64,000 nucleotides of DNA from Cinnamomum chago (lineage: Eukaryota > Streptophyta > Magnoliopsida > Laurales > Lauraceae). A model generated the notes under the pieces. The model made no database searches. It had not been told where the DNA came from and was given only the letters and a program-made list of their open reading frames with translations. This document shows, piece by piece, positions 40,958-52,936 of the stretch. A program made the position numbers and the translations under genes. Position 1 is the stretch's first letter. The number at the start of each line of letters is the position of its first letter. The stretch lies in contig CP142457.1 in assembly GCA_038049695.1 (NCBI GenBank), forward strand, positions 21,590,501 through 21,654,500, given 5' to 3'.

Positions 40958-42711
40958 TGAAAGTCCACGAGGATCCTAACCCTAGAGGGGGGGGGGTGAA
41001 TAGGGTGAGCTACAACTATGACTAATTATGACCAATTTTAACTTCTTAGCATAAACTAGTCACATGTGATGATTAACAAACAAAATGCGGAAGCTAATAC
41101 AAATACAATCACCACATAGCATGCACCACAACACCAATGTTTATAGTGGTTCGGCCAACGTGCCTACATCCACTACCGGCTTGTGTCTCCAACACCCCAC
41201 CGGATTCCACTAAGTATGCTTTTTACTAGGCTAAGCAATAACCCTTACAATGTGCTTTTCTAGGCTAAGCAATAACCTTACAAGATGCTTTTCAAAGGCT
41301 AAGCAATAACCTTACAAGATGCTTTTCAAAGGCTAAGCAATAACCTTACAAGTTGCTTTTCTTAGGCTTAGCAATAACCTTTACAAATATAGTTTTCTCA
41401 AAGAAAGTGTCTTAACAAAAGAACACTCTAAGAGATTACAATTTAAGCTCAATGGAATTGCCTCTTGAATAGGCTAATATGAAAGTGAAAACTAAACTCA
41501 CACAAACACTCTATGAATGCAAAGATGTATGCTTATGAGGTGTGTGTGTGTGTGTGATGACTTCAATCAAGTTTAAAAAGAAAGCTTAATCAAATATATG
41601 CTTAAAGCATTTGAAAGTTTAAGACACACAAAAGTTTTGATTGAAGTTTGATGCAAATCACATGAATAATAAACAACTTGTTAATGACATGAAATTCAAA
41701 GAATCACAAGTTGTATGAAAAATAAAGTTTAAGAAAGCATGTGATTTGATAAGAGTGATTGCAAACTAATCTAATTTACCAAGAAAGATATTGAGCTTGC
41801 AAATCAACTCTTTAAGGACTTGAAATCATGCATAAATGAAAATACAAAGGATTTGAACATGCATGAATTTCATTTGTATGGAAATCAAAATAACTTAGAA
41901 GATGTACCTTTTAAAAACTCATGAGTTTGATTTCCAAATTGCCCTCTAGCCTTTCCAACTTCTTCCCCTTTCTTTGGCTCCAAAATGCTCTCAAAGGTTC
42001 ATAGTTCAAGCCTTGAAAAAGGTTGGAAATGAATGGACTTTATAGCCAAAAAGTTGCCAACGGCTAGTTCTCGGTCGACCGGCAAGGTGGTCTCGGTCGA
42101 CCGAGAAAGCACAACGGTCATATTTCTGACCGTTGGGGCTTCAGTTCAAAAAAACAGTCCATTTGCCCTGCAGTGTTCTCGGTCGACCGAGACCCAGGTC
42201 TCGGTCGACCGGCGACACTGCCGGGACAACCCAAAAATTCCAACTTTTGCATTTTGAAGATTTTCTTTGTGGAATTTTGTGGGTCACTAAACCAAGCTTA
42301 AAAACATGTTTTAAAACATTTAAAAACATGAAACACACAAAGCCTAAAATGATTCAAAGGTTTAAAACCAAAGGCAAGCTTGATTAGTAAAAACTCTTTT
42401 CAAATCAAATTGCATACAAAACTGATTCTAAAGGTGCTGAATGTATGCAAAGCTCAAACCTAAATTCACAAGAAGATTTTCCAAATCTAATGCACAAGGA
42501 ATTTGGTTTTCAAAAGAGTTTTGGGTTCTAAAACCAATGCATCCAAGTTTAGAACCAAACCATGCATAAAACACAAACTTTTCCAAATCTAAAAACCAAT
42601 GCATGTATAAAGCTAGATTTCAAGATATTTTAAATCAATGCATGTGTGTGAATTCAAATGATGCCAATATGCAAATGCATCCACCAAATTGCAAAAACAA
42701 AATACCTAACA
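40958..42711 (-). repeat. HR-2 5' LTR (1754 bp)
   Basis: Identical to the 3' LTR in my reading apart from lengths of the G-run and the TG microsatellite. TATA box on the minus strand near 42035-42048 with four GTCGAC palindromes just right of it (42072-42214). Confidence 0.93.
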
Positions 42712-42716
42712 CATTA

Positions 42717-43840
42717 TACCAATTGAATCCAATTGAATTTGATAACATGATAAAGAGCAAGAGTGTGACAAAATTCCATCAAGCATCATAAATGCATATT
42801 CATCACTTTTGAAGATATAACTATTGAGCATAGTGATGAACAAGATAAATTGCAATGCAAAAAGATATTACTTGGTAATGCATGCAATTTCCAAAGTGTC
42901 AAAATCATATGAATTCAACATTTAAGATATCCATCAAACATATAGAAATATGAGGAATAGATTTCAAAGAGTTTCATATGATTAAGAACACTACTATGAA
43001 GTTGAAACATGTATAAAGAAGATATCACTTAGAGAAAATACATGAATCAACATCATAACCATCCAAAAGGATATGACTAGAATGGCATAGAGGATGGATT
43101 TGAGTTCTAGTATGGTTTCAATAAAAAACACAACCATACATAGAACAATTTGACATTTGCATAGAGAGGATTAATCAACACTCAAGATCTAACTCATACC
43201 AATCATCAAAAGAATATAACTATTGTAAACACAAGAAGGTATGAAGTTAAAAGATCAATCTATCATGTAACATCTCCACTCTTAGCAAATGCACTAAGCT
43301 TACAAAGCAATGGAAAAAGATATGAGGTTTATACCAAATGAACTTAGCACATAAAATCACATATGTACATAAAAAGCTCAAATACAAGATTTTACTATAA
43401 AGCACATAAACACTCATTAATTTGCATTAATGAAACTATATACCAAAATGGCACAAACATGCAAATCAATGAAACCATATCCAACCATGCAATGTAAGAC
43501 AACAAAATCAATTTGCATAAAGAATGTCACTAAATGAGCAAAGATGCAAATTGTTTGTAAAAAATATTTCCTTCCAAATGATATAATCATAGTTAGGCAC
43601 AAGGAAATAAATTCAAGGAAAATGCTTCTATAAATATAACTAATAAAGCTTAGAACATTTTCCAAAGTTGCAATCAAAGGATTTTGAAAACCATGAGATA
43701 TAACTTTAAAAGTTCATGAAGACAAAATCAAATGATCACAAAGAAACATTGCATTTTAAAAGATGTGACTATAAAGAAACAAAATGCAAATGTATCAAGA
43801 CCAACAAATAGATATAACTAAAAAGAATAGGTTGGTCTAG
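42717..43840 (-). repeat. HR-3 internal region, gag-proximal half: stem-loop array
   Basis: The continuation of the HR-3 array after HR-2. Examples: TTCATCACT with AGTGATGAA (42800-42840); AACCATCC with GGATGG (43060-43098); TATGGTT with AACCATA (43113-43140); GCATTTT with AAAATGC (43750-43787); AGACCAAC 43798-43805 with GTTGGTCT 43831-43838, loop ATATAACTA. Some HR-1 hairpins are absent. It has no gene. Confidence 0.78.
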
Positions 43841-44011
43841 CGGGATCAAGGCCTTAAGGTTACTCAAATAGTCTACCTTTGAAAATTCACCTAAGGTCTT
43901 GAAAAGGTTGTCCATGAGAGAACACTTTGAGGACTCACCAACTCTAGAAGATATACCAGGAAAAGACTTAGAGTGGTGCAATGAGGCTAGGGAAATTTCA
44001 ATTTCAAACAT
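43841..44011 (-). pseudogene. HR-3 gag remnant
   Basis: The first residues and the last about 40 residues (VGESSKCSLMDNLFKTLGEF) recall the ends of the HR-1/HR-2 protein; nearly the whole coiled coil and zinc knuckle are missing. HR-3 is thus a deletion derivative with no coding function. The alignment of the C-terminal part is weak, so the exact breakpoint is uncertain. Confidence 0.5.
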
Positions 44012-44112
44012 AGTGGAAATCTTTAAAAAGATATGCAATAAATCACAACACTAGGGTTCAAATCTAGTAAGGATCAACTCCGGGTTGTTAAGCCCTAAAA
44101 TGGAGTAACCCT

Positions 44113-44123
44113 CTCTGATACCA
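44113..44123 (-). other. HR-3 primer-binding site (iMet tRNA)
   Basis: Sense strand TGGTATCAGAG, two bases from the LTR edge at 44126. Confidence 0.85.
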
Positions 44124-44125
44124 CT

Positions 44126-46345
44126 TGTAAGTCCATGGGGATCCGAACCCTAGAGGGGGGGTGAATAGGGTGAGCTCCAATTATGACCAATTTTAACAAA
44201 TTTAACTTCTTTAAAACAAACTAGTCACATGTGATGATTTATCATACAAGATGCGGAAGCTAACAAAAGAATCACCACAAAGCAATCACCATCACACAAG
44301 GATTTATAGTGGTTCGGCCTCAATGCCTACATCCACTACCGGCTTGTGAACCAACACCCCACCGGATTTCCACTATTTATGCTTTTCAATAGGCTAAGCA
44401 ATAACCTTTACACTATGCTTTCCAAGGCTAAGCAATAACCTTACATTGATGTTTTTCAAGGCTTAACATCAACCTATACATTATGCTTTTATAGGCTAAG
44501 CAATAACCTCTTCAACCACAAGGTTGGTTATCTCACTAAGATAGTGTCTAACATACACTTGATGGAGATTCTATTAAGCTCATTACAATGCCTCTTAAAT
44601 AGGCGGATATGGAAGTGAAAAACTAATACACACTCACACTATGGATGCAAAGATGAAAGTACATGAAGTGTGTGTGTGTGGTCCTCAATCATTTAGAAAA
44701 TGAAAGCTCATAAATGTATGCCTAAGGCTTTTGAAAGTTTTAGCTCAAAAACATTTATGATTGAGGAAGTAATGCAATCACATGTTAAAAGTAACAACTT
44801 GTTAATGATATCAAAGTTACACAAGTTGTATGAAATGGATTAGCTCTAAACATGTGATGCATAGGGATGTCAATCAAATCAACATGAAGCTCAAAACATA
44901 AAAATAGATTTGATTGAAAAGAGGGGACAAATCATATGTAATTATAAGGACAACTTGAAAATGATTTACCAATCAAAGTGATGCAAGTTGTGAAACTTTA
45001 AAACAATAATACACATATGATTTGTAATGATGTTGGATCCAAAACATAAGATACATTTGAGAGAGATTTTCTTATGATGGAAAAACAACAACCAATGATT
45101 CAACAAAGTATATGAATCATGTTACATATTTCATTAACATGATCTACTTAGATTTACCAAAGATAAAGTACTACTTTGATGAATCAATGGTGATGTATCC
45201 AAAACAATAGATCTATTCAAAATATAACACATGCTAAGGATACAACACATCATAGGTTAACATGTTACTAAGATTTACCAATGATAAAACAAAACATGAA
45301 AACATATGATTTGTAAAGAAGTTGAATCCAAAACATAAGTTAGTTTTGAAAGAGATGTTCTTATGATGGAAAACAACAACCAAAGATTCAACCAAGTATA
45401 TGGATCATGTTACATATGATTTCAAAGATTTTTCCATTAACATGATCTACTTAGATTTACCAAAGTTAAGTACTACTTGGATTGAATCATATGGTGTTGT
45501 ATCCAAAACAATAAATCAACTCAAAACATAACACATGTTAAGGACACAACACAAACATAGTTTAACATGCTAGAAATGATTTACCAAAAATAAAACAAAA
45601 GCATGAAAACATATGATTAAGAAAGGAAGAGCCTACTTGGTGGTTTAACTTCATTAATCCAAGCTTTAGCTTTCCTAATCATCCCCTTCATCCCTTGGTT
45701 CTTTTCCCTTTTGATATGCCTCAATACCTCTCAAGGAGGGGCTTAAAATTCCCAACTTTTGGCAAGGGAAAGAACTCATATTTATAGCAAAAAGTTGCCA
45801 ACGGCTAGTCCTCGGTCGACCGGCAAAGAGGTCTCGGTCGACCGGGAAGGCACAACGGTCAGATTTCTGACCGTTGGAGGTTTCAGTTCAGAACTGCAGA
45901 TTTTACCTCCAGTTGTCTCGGTAGACCGAGACCTGTATCTCGGTCGACCGGCGACACTGCCGGGACTCCCCCCCTTTTTGCAAAAAATGCAACTTTTGCA
46001 TATTTGAAGGTTTTTCTTTGGGGGACCTTTTGGCCACTAAATCAAGCTTGAAAAACATGTTTTAAAGATTCTAATGGTTTTTAAAACATGAACATAAAAA
46101 GCCTAAAAAGATTCAAAACTTTTAAAACAAAGGCTTCCTTGATTTCTTGAAAACTCTTTTCTAAAACAAATGCATCCAAGATTGAAACCAAAACATGCAT
46201 AAATCAATACTTTTACAAATCTTAAAAGCAATGCATGAATAAAACAAGATTTCAAGTTTATTTAAAACCAATGCAAGTGTGTAAATCAAATGATGCTAGA
46301 ATGATTAATGCATCCATCAAATTGCAATCTATAAAGACCCTAACA
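44126..46345 (-). repeat. HR-3 5' LTR (2220 bp)
   Basis: TGTAAGTCC at 44126 to CCCTAACA at 46345. G-run of 7. TATA box on the minus strand near 45778-45790; palindromes CGGTCGACCG near 45813 and 45837, CGGTAGACCG near 45919, CGGTCGACCG near 45942. Differences from the 3' LTR include G/A near 32131 versus 44525 and T/C near 33440 versus 45841. Confidence 0.9.
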
Positions 46346-48851
46346 GATATGGTCTTGTTTCAGAAGTTTTCCAAACTAACAATTGCAGCTTCATTGACCA
46401 TCACTTTCGATGAGAACAAATATCAACTCCTGCTTCGAGAAAAGCAAAACAAGTGCACTCACAAGCGCCCCAGCAGCTACCAAAGCATCACCTCCCTCGG
46501 CAAATCTCAAACCGGATCGACCTCTACTCCCTGAACCATCGTCTTCTAGTCGTTGGGACCATTCCCACTCCCCATAGAAGAAACCGCACGTGCCAACAAG
46601 CAGAAAACCGCCCCTAAACATGTCGCTGCTCCGACACCAAGGGCAACAATAAAAAAGCCTGAAGCCCGTGGCAACCCTACAAAGCCTCAACCTCCAAAAA
46701 CCAAGTCTACCCCAAGACCTTCCCCAAAACAAAGGAGGTCCCAAACATCTGCAAAGCCAGCCTACCTGGCCCCTCTCAAGAAGAATCGATTCTACAGTCT
46801 CTCTCACATGAAAGAAGAGAAACCTACCCTCCACCGAACACAAAAATCAACTCAGCATGAGCCGGCTTGCTCCTACAAGCCCAAAATCAAGTCATGCATC
46901 ACCAGGCCACCGCAAGAACCTGCTAAGGCCTACACTCCTGCGAGTCGACCCTTCATCTCATCAGGGTTGAACTCGCCAAATTCAAAGCCTCACTGCGACA
47001 GGCAAAGGACAGCTCCCAGATCCTGTCCATGCCCAGCTTCAAAGAAGAGAAGCTCGGCTGTTGCGCATGGGGGACTACATCCTTCATTGCTAAGGCACGG
47101 CTAGAGCTGACTGAAGCTCAAATTGCTCGTCGTATGCGTCGCCGCGCGGCATATCGACAAAAGATACTAGAGAAGTAAAGAACCCAACATTTCACCCTTC
47201 AAGTCTCTAAAAAATGGGTCGAAAAAGAAAGACCCGACCAAGTTGTTGCTGTCTATATGGTTGGCAAGACCAGAAAACGGCAGAAGTCAGTAACCAAAAT
47301 TCATGTCAGACAACCGGTGACTCGCAGCATCTCCCAGACACGAAGACATTAGGAGGATTCTATCGCTCCTTCTAGCCAAGGACATCGGAGTACCACTCCT
47401 CCGACTCTTCATCCAAAAGAATGAGCTTCAGCTCAGTCACCAAGACAATATCCTCATTCGACTCTCGAAGAATGAACGTCCTGGTTACAAATGCTGAGCA
47501 CCCTCCACAGCATGATGGCGTGACAGCACGCATCTAGCAGTTGGAACAAGGACAACTGAGAATTGAGGCCCTGATGGAAAATCTCCTCCTCACTTTCCAG
47601 TGTCCACTATACAATGAAGCTCCTCCGAGTCATCAAGGTGTCGAGGAAAATAATGAGTCACGCGCCCTTACTAAGAAAGACGTCGATGATATCCTTGCCA
47701 AAGCAAAAGAAGAGGATACACTAAAAGAACATGGGATCAAGCCACCATATCCCTTATGGATAGCGGTTTCGTTCCCTTCAGAATTCAAACAACCTACTCT
47801 CTAAACATTTACGGGGAAAGGTTCAGCCAGACAGCACGTCATCCACTTCAAGATCCTGACGGGAGCTATCGTGGATCAAGATGCCCTCAAGATTCGTCTC
47901 TTTGCAAGTACCCTAAAAGGTACGGCCTTGGATTGGTACTCCACTCTGTCGGAGGACTCCATCCAAAACTGGGCTATGCTGGAGACACGTTTCCTGACCA
48001 ACTTCAAAGGTGAAGATCACCCTGTTACTATGGCACAGCTCTATAGCCTAAAACAGGGAGAGAATGAGTCAACATACGACTTCATTCACAAATGGAAGGC
48101 GATGGCGTACAAGTGCTCAAATGTACTGCCACAAGTGTCGCTCGTCAACATCTGTCGTAACAACATGAGAGCAAGGATTCACTCCATGATTATCAGCAAC
48201 AAATCAAAAAACCTGGGAGAACTCCTAGAAGCATCAATGGAGGCCGAAACGGTGATCAAAGACCTCAACAGTCAGAAATCATCAAAAAAAGAGCCGACTA
48301 CCATTACGACCTCGAAACCAAAGAAAAAGGAGGTCCTTAATGTGCAAACCAAGTCAGCTCCTCAGCAACCAAAGAAAGTTGAAAACAAAACTGCAGGTAA
48401 GAAACATGAACTCTTTGAAGCCTTCAAAGAACGAGTAGAGAAGAAATACTCGTTTGATGAAGATGTTGAAGAAATTTTTGAGGCTCTCGCAGCAAATGGT
48501 AAACTCACCTTACCTGAGCCCAAAAGACCGGGAGATGTTGGCAAAACCAATTATCCCAGGTATTGTCTATACCATCAGATGATCTCGCATCCTCTCAATC
48601 AATGCTTCGTTGTGAGAGAGAAGATCAATGAGAAGTGGAAAAACGGAGTCATCACCTTTGACAAAAACTATGGGTCTGCCTCCATTAACATGGTGTCATA
48701 TGGACAAAGTTCCAAGTCACCAAAAGAGAAGGTCACTACTTCCTTCAAGGTTATAAAAATGACTCAGACGTCCCAAGAGTTGGTTCCTTATCCAACATCA
48801 GACGGACAACCCATATGGGTGCATCCCGATCTCCTAGAAGATGAAAATTAG
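46346..48851 (+). pseudogene. Tat copy B first ORF and gag
   Basis: After the TSD the first ORF reads LFQKFSKLTIAASLTITFDENK, then a basic Pro-rich region (KPEARGNPTKPQPPKTKSTP; YLAPLKKNRFYSLSHMKEEK). The Gag capsid part is better kept than in copy A: ALKIRLFASTLKGTALDWYS, WAMLETRFLTNFKGEDHP, QGENESTYDFIHKWKAMAY, and the Cys/His motif YCLYHQMISHPLNQC. Breaks: TAG at 47535-47537 (CAG in copy A), TAA near 47802 where copy A has CAA, and other indels. 47871-48851 is a 326-codon open stretch. Confidence 0.8.
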
Positions 48852-50348
48852 AAGATCGTCAAAACAAGGCCTACCTCTCAACAGCGAAGGCAAGCCAAGA
48901 GACAACTCTGCAAGCTCAAATGGCAGGAGAAGACTCAATGAAAGCAAGAAGTCCCTGAAAAGGCAAAGACCTCTTCCACTGCTTCACCGGGGGCAACGGA
49001 AGAATCCAAAACTTCAAAGGTGGTATGAAAATTCACCCTTGGTGATTTCATGCCACCTCATTATAGAAATGAAACTACAGGGGCATCATACTATTGCAAC
49101 TCAGTAATTGGATTCCCCATGGATGGGTACAAGTCCAGTAACACTGCCAGTGATACCGATGAGTGGGAAGAATCCCTTAAAACAGGAGAATACCTCTCCG
49201 ATGAGGAATGGATTCCTGAATCTCATCTTATGCTAGTGATTTGGTATAATCCGTATCAGTAACAAGGATCCTGGTCTGATGATGAAGAAGACCAAGAGGT
49301 TGTTCAAGAAAGTGTTGTTGATCTAGCACAAGTAAGCGCTCCAGTGGCACCCAACACTGATGAACCACAAGGAGCAAATGACGAAGAAGATTTGGCCCCT
49401 ATGCCCGATCTTGAAGAGTATGCGAGAATCTTGCATCGTCTTGCCATAGAGTAGGAGCAGCATCGCATAAATAAGTTTCGTCAAAATCAAAATCCAGAAC
49501 CAGTATACCCAGAAAATGAAGAAAACTGCTGGATAGATGATCCCCTCACATCTGAAGACGAGTCTGAATCTCAATAGTGCGTTACTTGCAATGCGATAGT
49601 TCGGGATAATGATGCCTCTAAAGCTTCGTCTGCCGAGGCCTCAAATTCTCAGACTACGTCCGGTAGCACATCTTCTAGAGCTACATCTCCTCAGGTGACT
49701 TCCACAGAGATATCATCTTCTTAGCCTTCGTCTCCTGAAACTGTGACGTCAGAACTCAAACCTCTTCCAGTTGATCATCTCGAAAAAACTCCTGTCAATG
49801 AAGTCTTCTTCAATGAAAATCCGGTCAATTGGTCCCAGATACCTGACCTCATAGGCGATGTTTGGACCGATAAACTACTCAATGAAGAGGAAAAGTTGCT
49901 GGATGTTGTTCAGGACTTATTCTCGAAAAATGCTCCGTGCAATGTGAGCACTGAAGACGGCAATACTGCTACAGAGACATCTTCAGCAAATGACAAGGAT
50001 CAACCCCTTGATCCCGAGAGTGATCTTCTAAAAGAAGACCTTTCTCCAGAAGCCCTTGAAGTTCGTAGAGGTACCCGCTCTGGGCGGGATTACCACAAAA
50101 ACTATAACCAACCTTCTTCTTCCTATGTAAATCCATCAGGAAAACAAACTGTAAACGCCCCAAGTGGTAATAATAATGAAAATGTAGTCCCGAAGGAGGC
50201 TTTCAAGTACGACTTGATTGAGCACTTCAAACACATACCTGCACGACTGCACATCCTTGACTTATTACGAATGTCTCCACAAACTCGTGATAGTCTCATT
50301 TCAGAACTACATAGGCTGAATGCGGATGTCAACAAACACGCCCCATAA
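48852..50348 (+). pseudogene. Tat copy B acidic linker
   Basis: Counterpart of 12600-14160 in copy A: MDGYKSSNTASDTDEWEESL, PVNEVFFNENPVNWSQIPDL, VRRGTRSGRDYHKNYNQPSS, FKYDLIEHFKHIPARLHILD. 49743-50348 is open for 201 codons and fills a part that is broken in copy A. No known enzyme domain. Confidence 0.65.
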
Positions 50349-50845
50349 GTCCTAGAAATTGAAATGGACTATAGGGACAAAAAATCAAATACTTCCTCAA
50401 AGGGAGAAAAGAAGAAAACTGAGGGATCAGGCATCGAATGCCTCTCAGTTCAAAAAGCAGCAAGTGCAACAATTGCCTTCGATAAGGATGACCTCCTGTT
50501 AGGTGAGACAAAGCACAACCGACCCTTGTACTTCACAGGGTACATCAAAGAAATGCCAATACATAGAGTCCAGATGACCCAGGTTCTGCACTCAACCTCA
50601 TCTCTACTTCGGCACTCGAAGAGCTAGGCATTCCACCTAGCAAGCTGAGTCACACATCTGTATCCATCTTTGGGTACAATGGAAGCGCTCAAAGGCCTAT
50701 CGGCAAAATCAGGTTCAAGTTGCAAATTGGTGATCTTATCTCTGAAGTCACTGTGTATACAATAAGAACCCCTTCATGCTACAACATCCTTCTTAGACGC
50801 CCCTGGATACATGAGAATGGTGTCATCCCTTCAACTCTACATTAG
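50349..50845 (+). pseudogene. Tat copy B protease, frameshifted at the active site
   Basis: NRPLYFTGYIKEMPIHRVQ is followed by a one-base deletion near 50573 (CAGATGACCC versus CAGATCGACCC in copy A), which removes the catalytic Asp from frame. Downstream bases still match copy A, including the shared TAG at 50843-50845. Confidence 0.8.
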
Positions 50846-50848
50846 TGT

Positions 50849-51661
50849 ATGAAGTTCGTTGGCAACGATGGCTTAATACATCGAGTGTTTGCAGAAAAAA
50901 AGACCTTCAAAGGCAAAGATGTCCATTTTGCAGACGCTCAAATGTACAAAGATGAAGAAGAAGGAAAGGAGGAAGAAACAACGCCCTTTGTCAAAAATCT
51001 CCAAAAAGATAAAGGCAATGCTCCTCAACAATCATTGGAAGAAAACAAATCTTCCGGCAAAACCGAAGACAGCATTCATTCTCCCTTCATTGTCTCCCTC
51101 AAACCCTCAAAGCCTTTGGTAATCACTACCAAGGCAAAGAAGACAAAACAAAAGGCTGAGGGCAAGTTCACTGTCTCCATTTTGTCTATTATGCAAGACA
51201 AGGACTCAGACTCAGAGCCAAAAGACGATACATCGTCAAGCCAAGCTGATACTCAGCAAGTTCAGCCCGCTCTCACTCCATTAGAGACACTTGTCAACGT
51301 AGAAGACCCTGCGTATGCTTCATTCGTCATGCCGGCAACTTCAGCAGTAGAAAAGACGATCTTCTTCCACAAATCGGAAACCTCTTCACCAAAATCTTTG
51401 CTTGAACCTTTCCAAAATGAAGGTATGCCTCAACTATTCCTATATAGTCCAATGGCACAAGCTATGATGAAGAAAATGGGCTATGATGCTCAAAATCCAA
51501 TCGGTTTGGGAGGTGGCCGTGGTATTCTCACACCATTGGAACCCACCCTGACCAAATGTCAACTGGAGGATTGGAAACTCCGTCGTCACATAGACAAGTC
51601 TTCATATGGGTTGGAGTATGATCCTGACACTCCTATGAGGCAGTTGACACAAAGGCTATAA
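50849..51661 (+). pseudogene. Tat copy B spacer with complete G-patch-like motif
   Basis: A 270-codon open stretch: FVGNDGLIHRVFAEKK, KPSKPLVITTKAKKTKQKAE, SDSEPKDDTSSSQADTQQVQ and then MAQAMMKKMGYDAQNPIGL with GGGRGILTPLEP. The spacing MGY-x7-GLGGGRG fits a G-patch. TAA at 51659-51661 ends it; the homologous codon in copy A is CAA. Confidence 0.7.
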
Positions 51662-52936
51662 AGTCTTTTTGCTAACCAAGCCTCAACATCTCGTGTCCAT
51701 GAAGACAATGATCTCCCTGGATATCTCTTTAAGGAGCCACCCGCCAAGGATCCAGGAAGCTCTTCCGATTAGTACGATTTCTCTGGCGATGAAGAGGAAT
51801 TGTCCGATGATACAGAAGCACAGTTTTCTGGCCCAGAAGAACCATCGTCTCCAAAAGAAGTACTTATTTCAACCCAGTTTCAAAAGGCGATTGGGATCAT
51901 CTCATTGCCAGTCTTAAGAAGAATATCGATCAAGAAGACCCATGGACAAAAACAAAGCCTTGGTCTGTAAATGCCTTTGGAACTCCAGAAGGTCTTGTTA
52001 AGTTGGAAGCCTCCGAAAACATTGAGGAGGAACCACTTTCAAACCTTCCAACAGAAGATCTTGTTCAAAAAATAGACTTGGGGACACCTAATAACCCACG
52101 TCCTGTATTCATAAGTAAGAATATAAAGGATGATGAGTTACCCGAGTATATAGCTTTTCTTCGTGAGTTTGTTGATTATTTTGCATGGTTTTACGCTGAA
52201 ATGCCTGGCTTAGCCCAAAAATAGCAGTCCACAAACTCAATCTGCAAAAAGACATCAAGCCTGTTAAACAAGGCCAAAGAAGATTCCATCCTGATGTGAT
52301 GGACAAAATTGAACAAGAAGTTCAGAAACTCAAAAGCGTTGGCTTCATCCGCGAGGAACAGCATCCTGAATGGTTGGCCAACATCGTCCCCATGACAAAG
52401 AAAAATGGGCAAATCAGGGTCTGTATTGACTATAGAGACTTGAATAATGCTTGCCCTAAAGATGAATTTCCGCTCCCTGTACCAGAGGTGATGATTGACA
52501 ACACCTACGGATTCGAGCGAATGACATTCATGGATGGATTCTCTGGCTACAATCAGATAAAGATGCATCATGAAGATGAAAGACACACATCATTTCGGAC
52601 TCCGTTTGGCATGTATTACTACACTGTAATGTCATTTGGTCTGAAAAATACTGGTGCAACATATCAGAGGACTATGATGAAAATATTCCAAGATATACAG
52701 CACAAGACGGTCGAATGTTATGTTGATGACCTCGCCGTCAAAAGTAGAAGAAAAGAAGACCATCTCAAAGATCTTCGAGAAGTCTTCCTCCGACTTCGCA
52801 AACACAAACTGCGCATGAATCCACTAAAATGCTTCTTCGGTATCTCATCGGGTAAGTTTCTTGGATTCAAAGTTTAGAAAGGCGGGATAGAACTTGACCC
52901 CACCAAAGTCAAGGCTATCCTAGAAATGCCATCTTG
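51662..52936 (+). pseudogene. Tat copy B reverse transcriptase, truncated
   Basis: 52003-52224 holds the lead-in (PNNPRPVFISKNIKDDEL, FLREFVDYFAWFYAEMPGL). 52296-52877 is an open RT core: FIREEQHPEWLANIV, KKNGQIRVCIDYRDLN, MDGFSGYNQIKMHH, MSFGLKNTGATYQRTMM, catalytic CYVDDLAVKSRRKE, LRKHKLRMNPLKCFFG. A TAG at about 52875 replaces a codon that copy A keeps (VRKGG), and homology to copy A stops after ATGCCATCT at 52936, where RNase H should begin. Confidence 0.87.

Larger units (their letters stand above)
35123..42711 (-). mobile_element. HR-2: complete, very young Gag-only LTR element
   Basis: LTRs 35123-36875 (1753 bp) and 40958-42711 (1754 bp), TSD CATTA at 35118-35122 and 42712-42716, primer site 40944-40955, polypurine tract beside 36876, Gag-like ORF 39300-40859, hairpin array about 37500-39284. 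I saw no LTR-LTR substitution; the G-run is 11 versus 10 and a TG run 7 versus 8 units. It is inserted within HR-3. Same organisation as HR-1 and about the same internal length (4082 bp). Confidence 0.94.
31724..46345 (-). mobile_element. HR-3: LTR element without Gag, host of HR-2
   Basis: LTRs at 31724-33944 and 44126-46345 (2221 and 2220 bp), primer site 44113-44123, polypurine tract beside 33945, TSD GATAT at 31719-31723 and 46346-46350. After removing HR-2 its internal region is about 2.6 kb and carries only a remnant of the gag ends plus the hairpin array. By eye the LTRs differ by at least five substitutions plus simple-repeat length, so it is older than HR-2, as the nesting requires. 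Entirely non-autonomous. Confidence 0.92.

Noticed and set aside
43417..43677. 86-codon minus-strand ORF in HR-3
   Set aside because: It lies in the hairpin array and is absent from HR-1 and HR-2.
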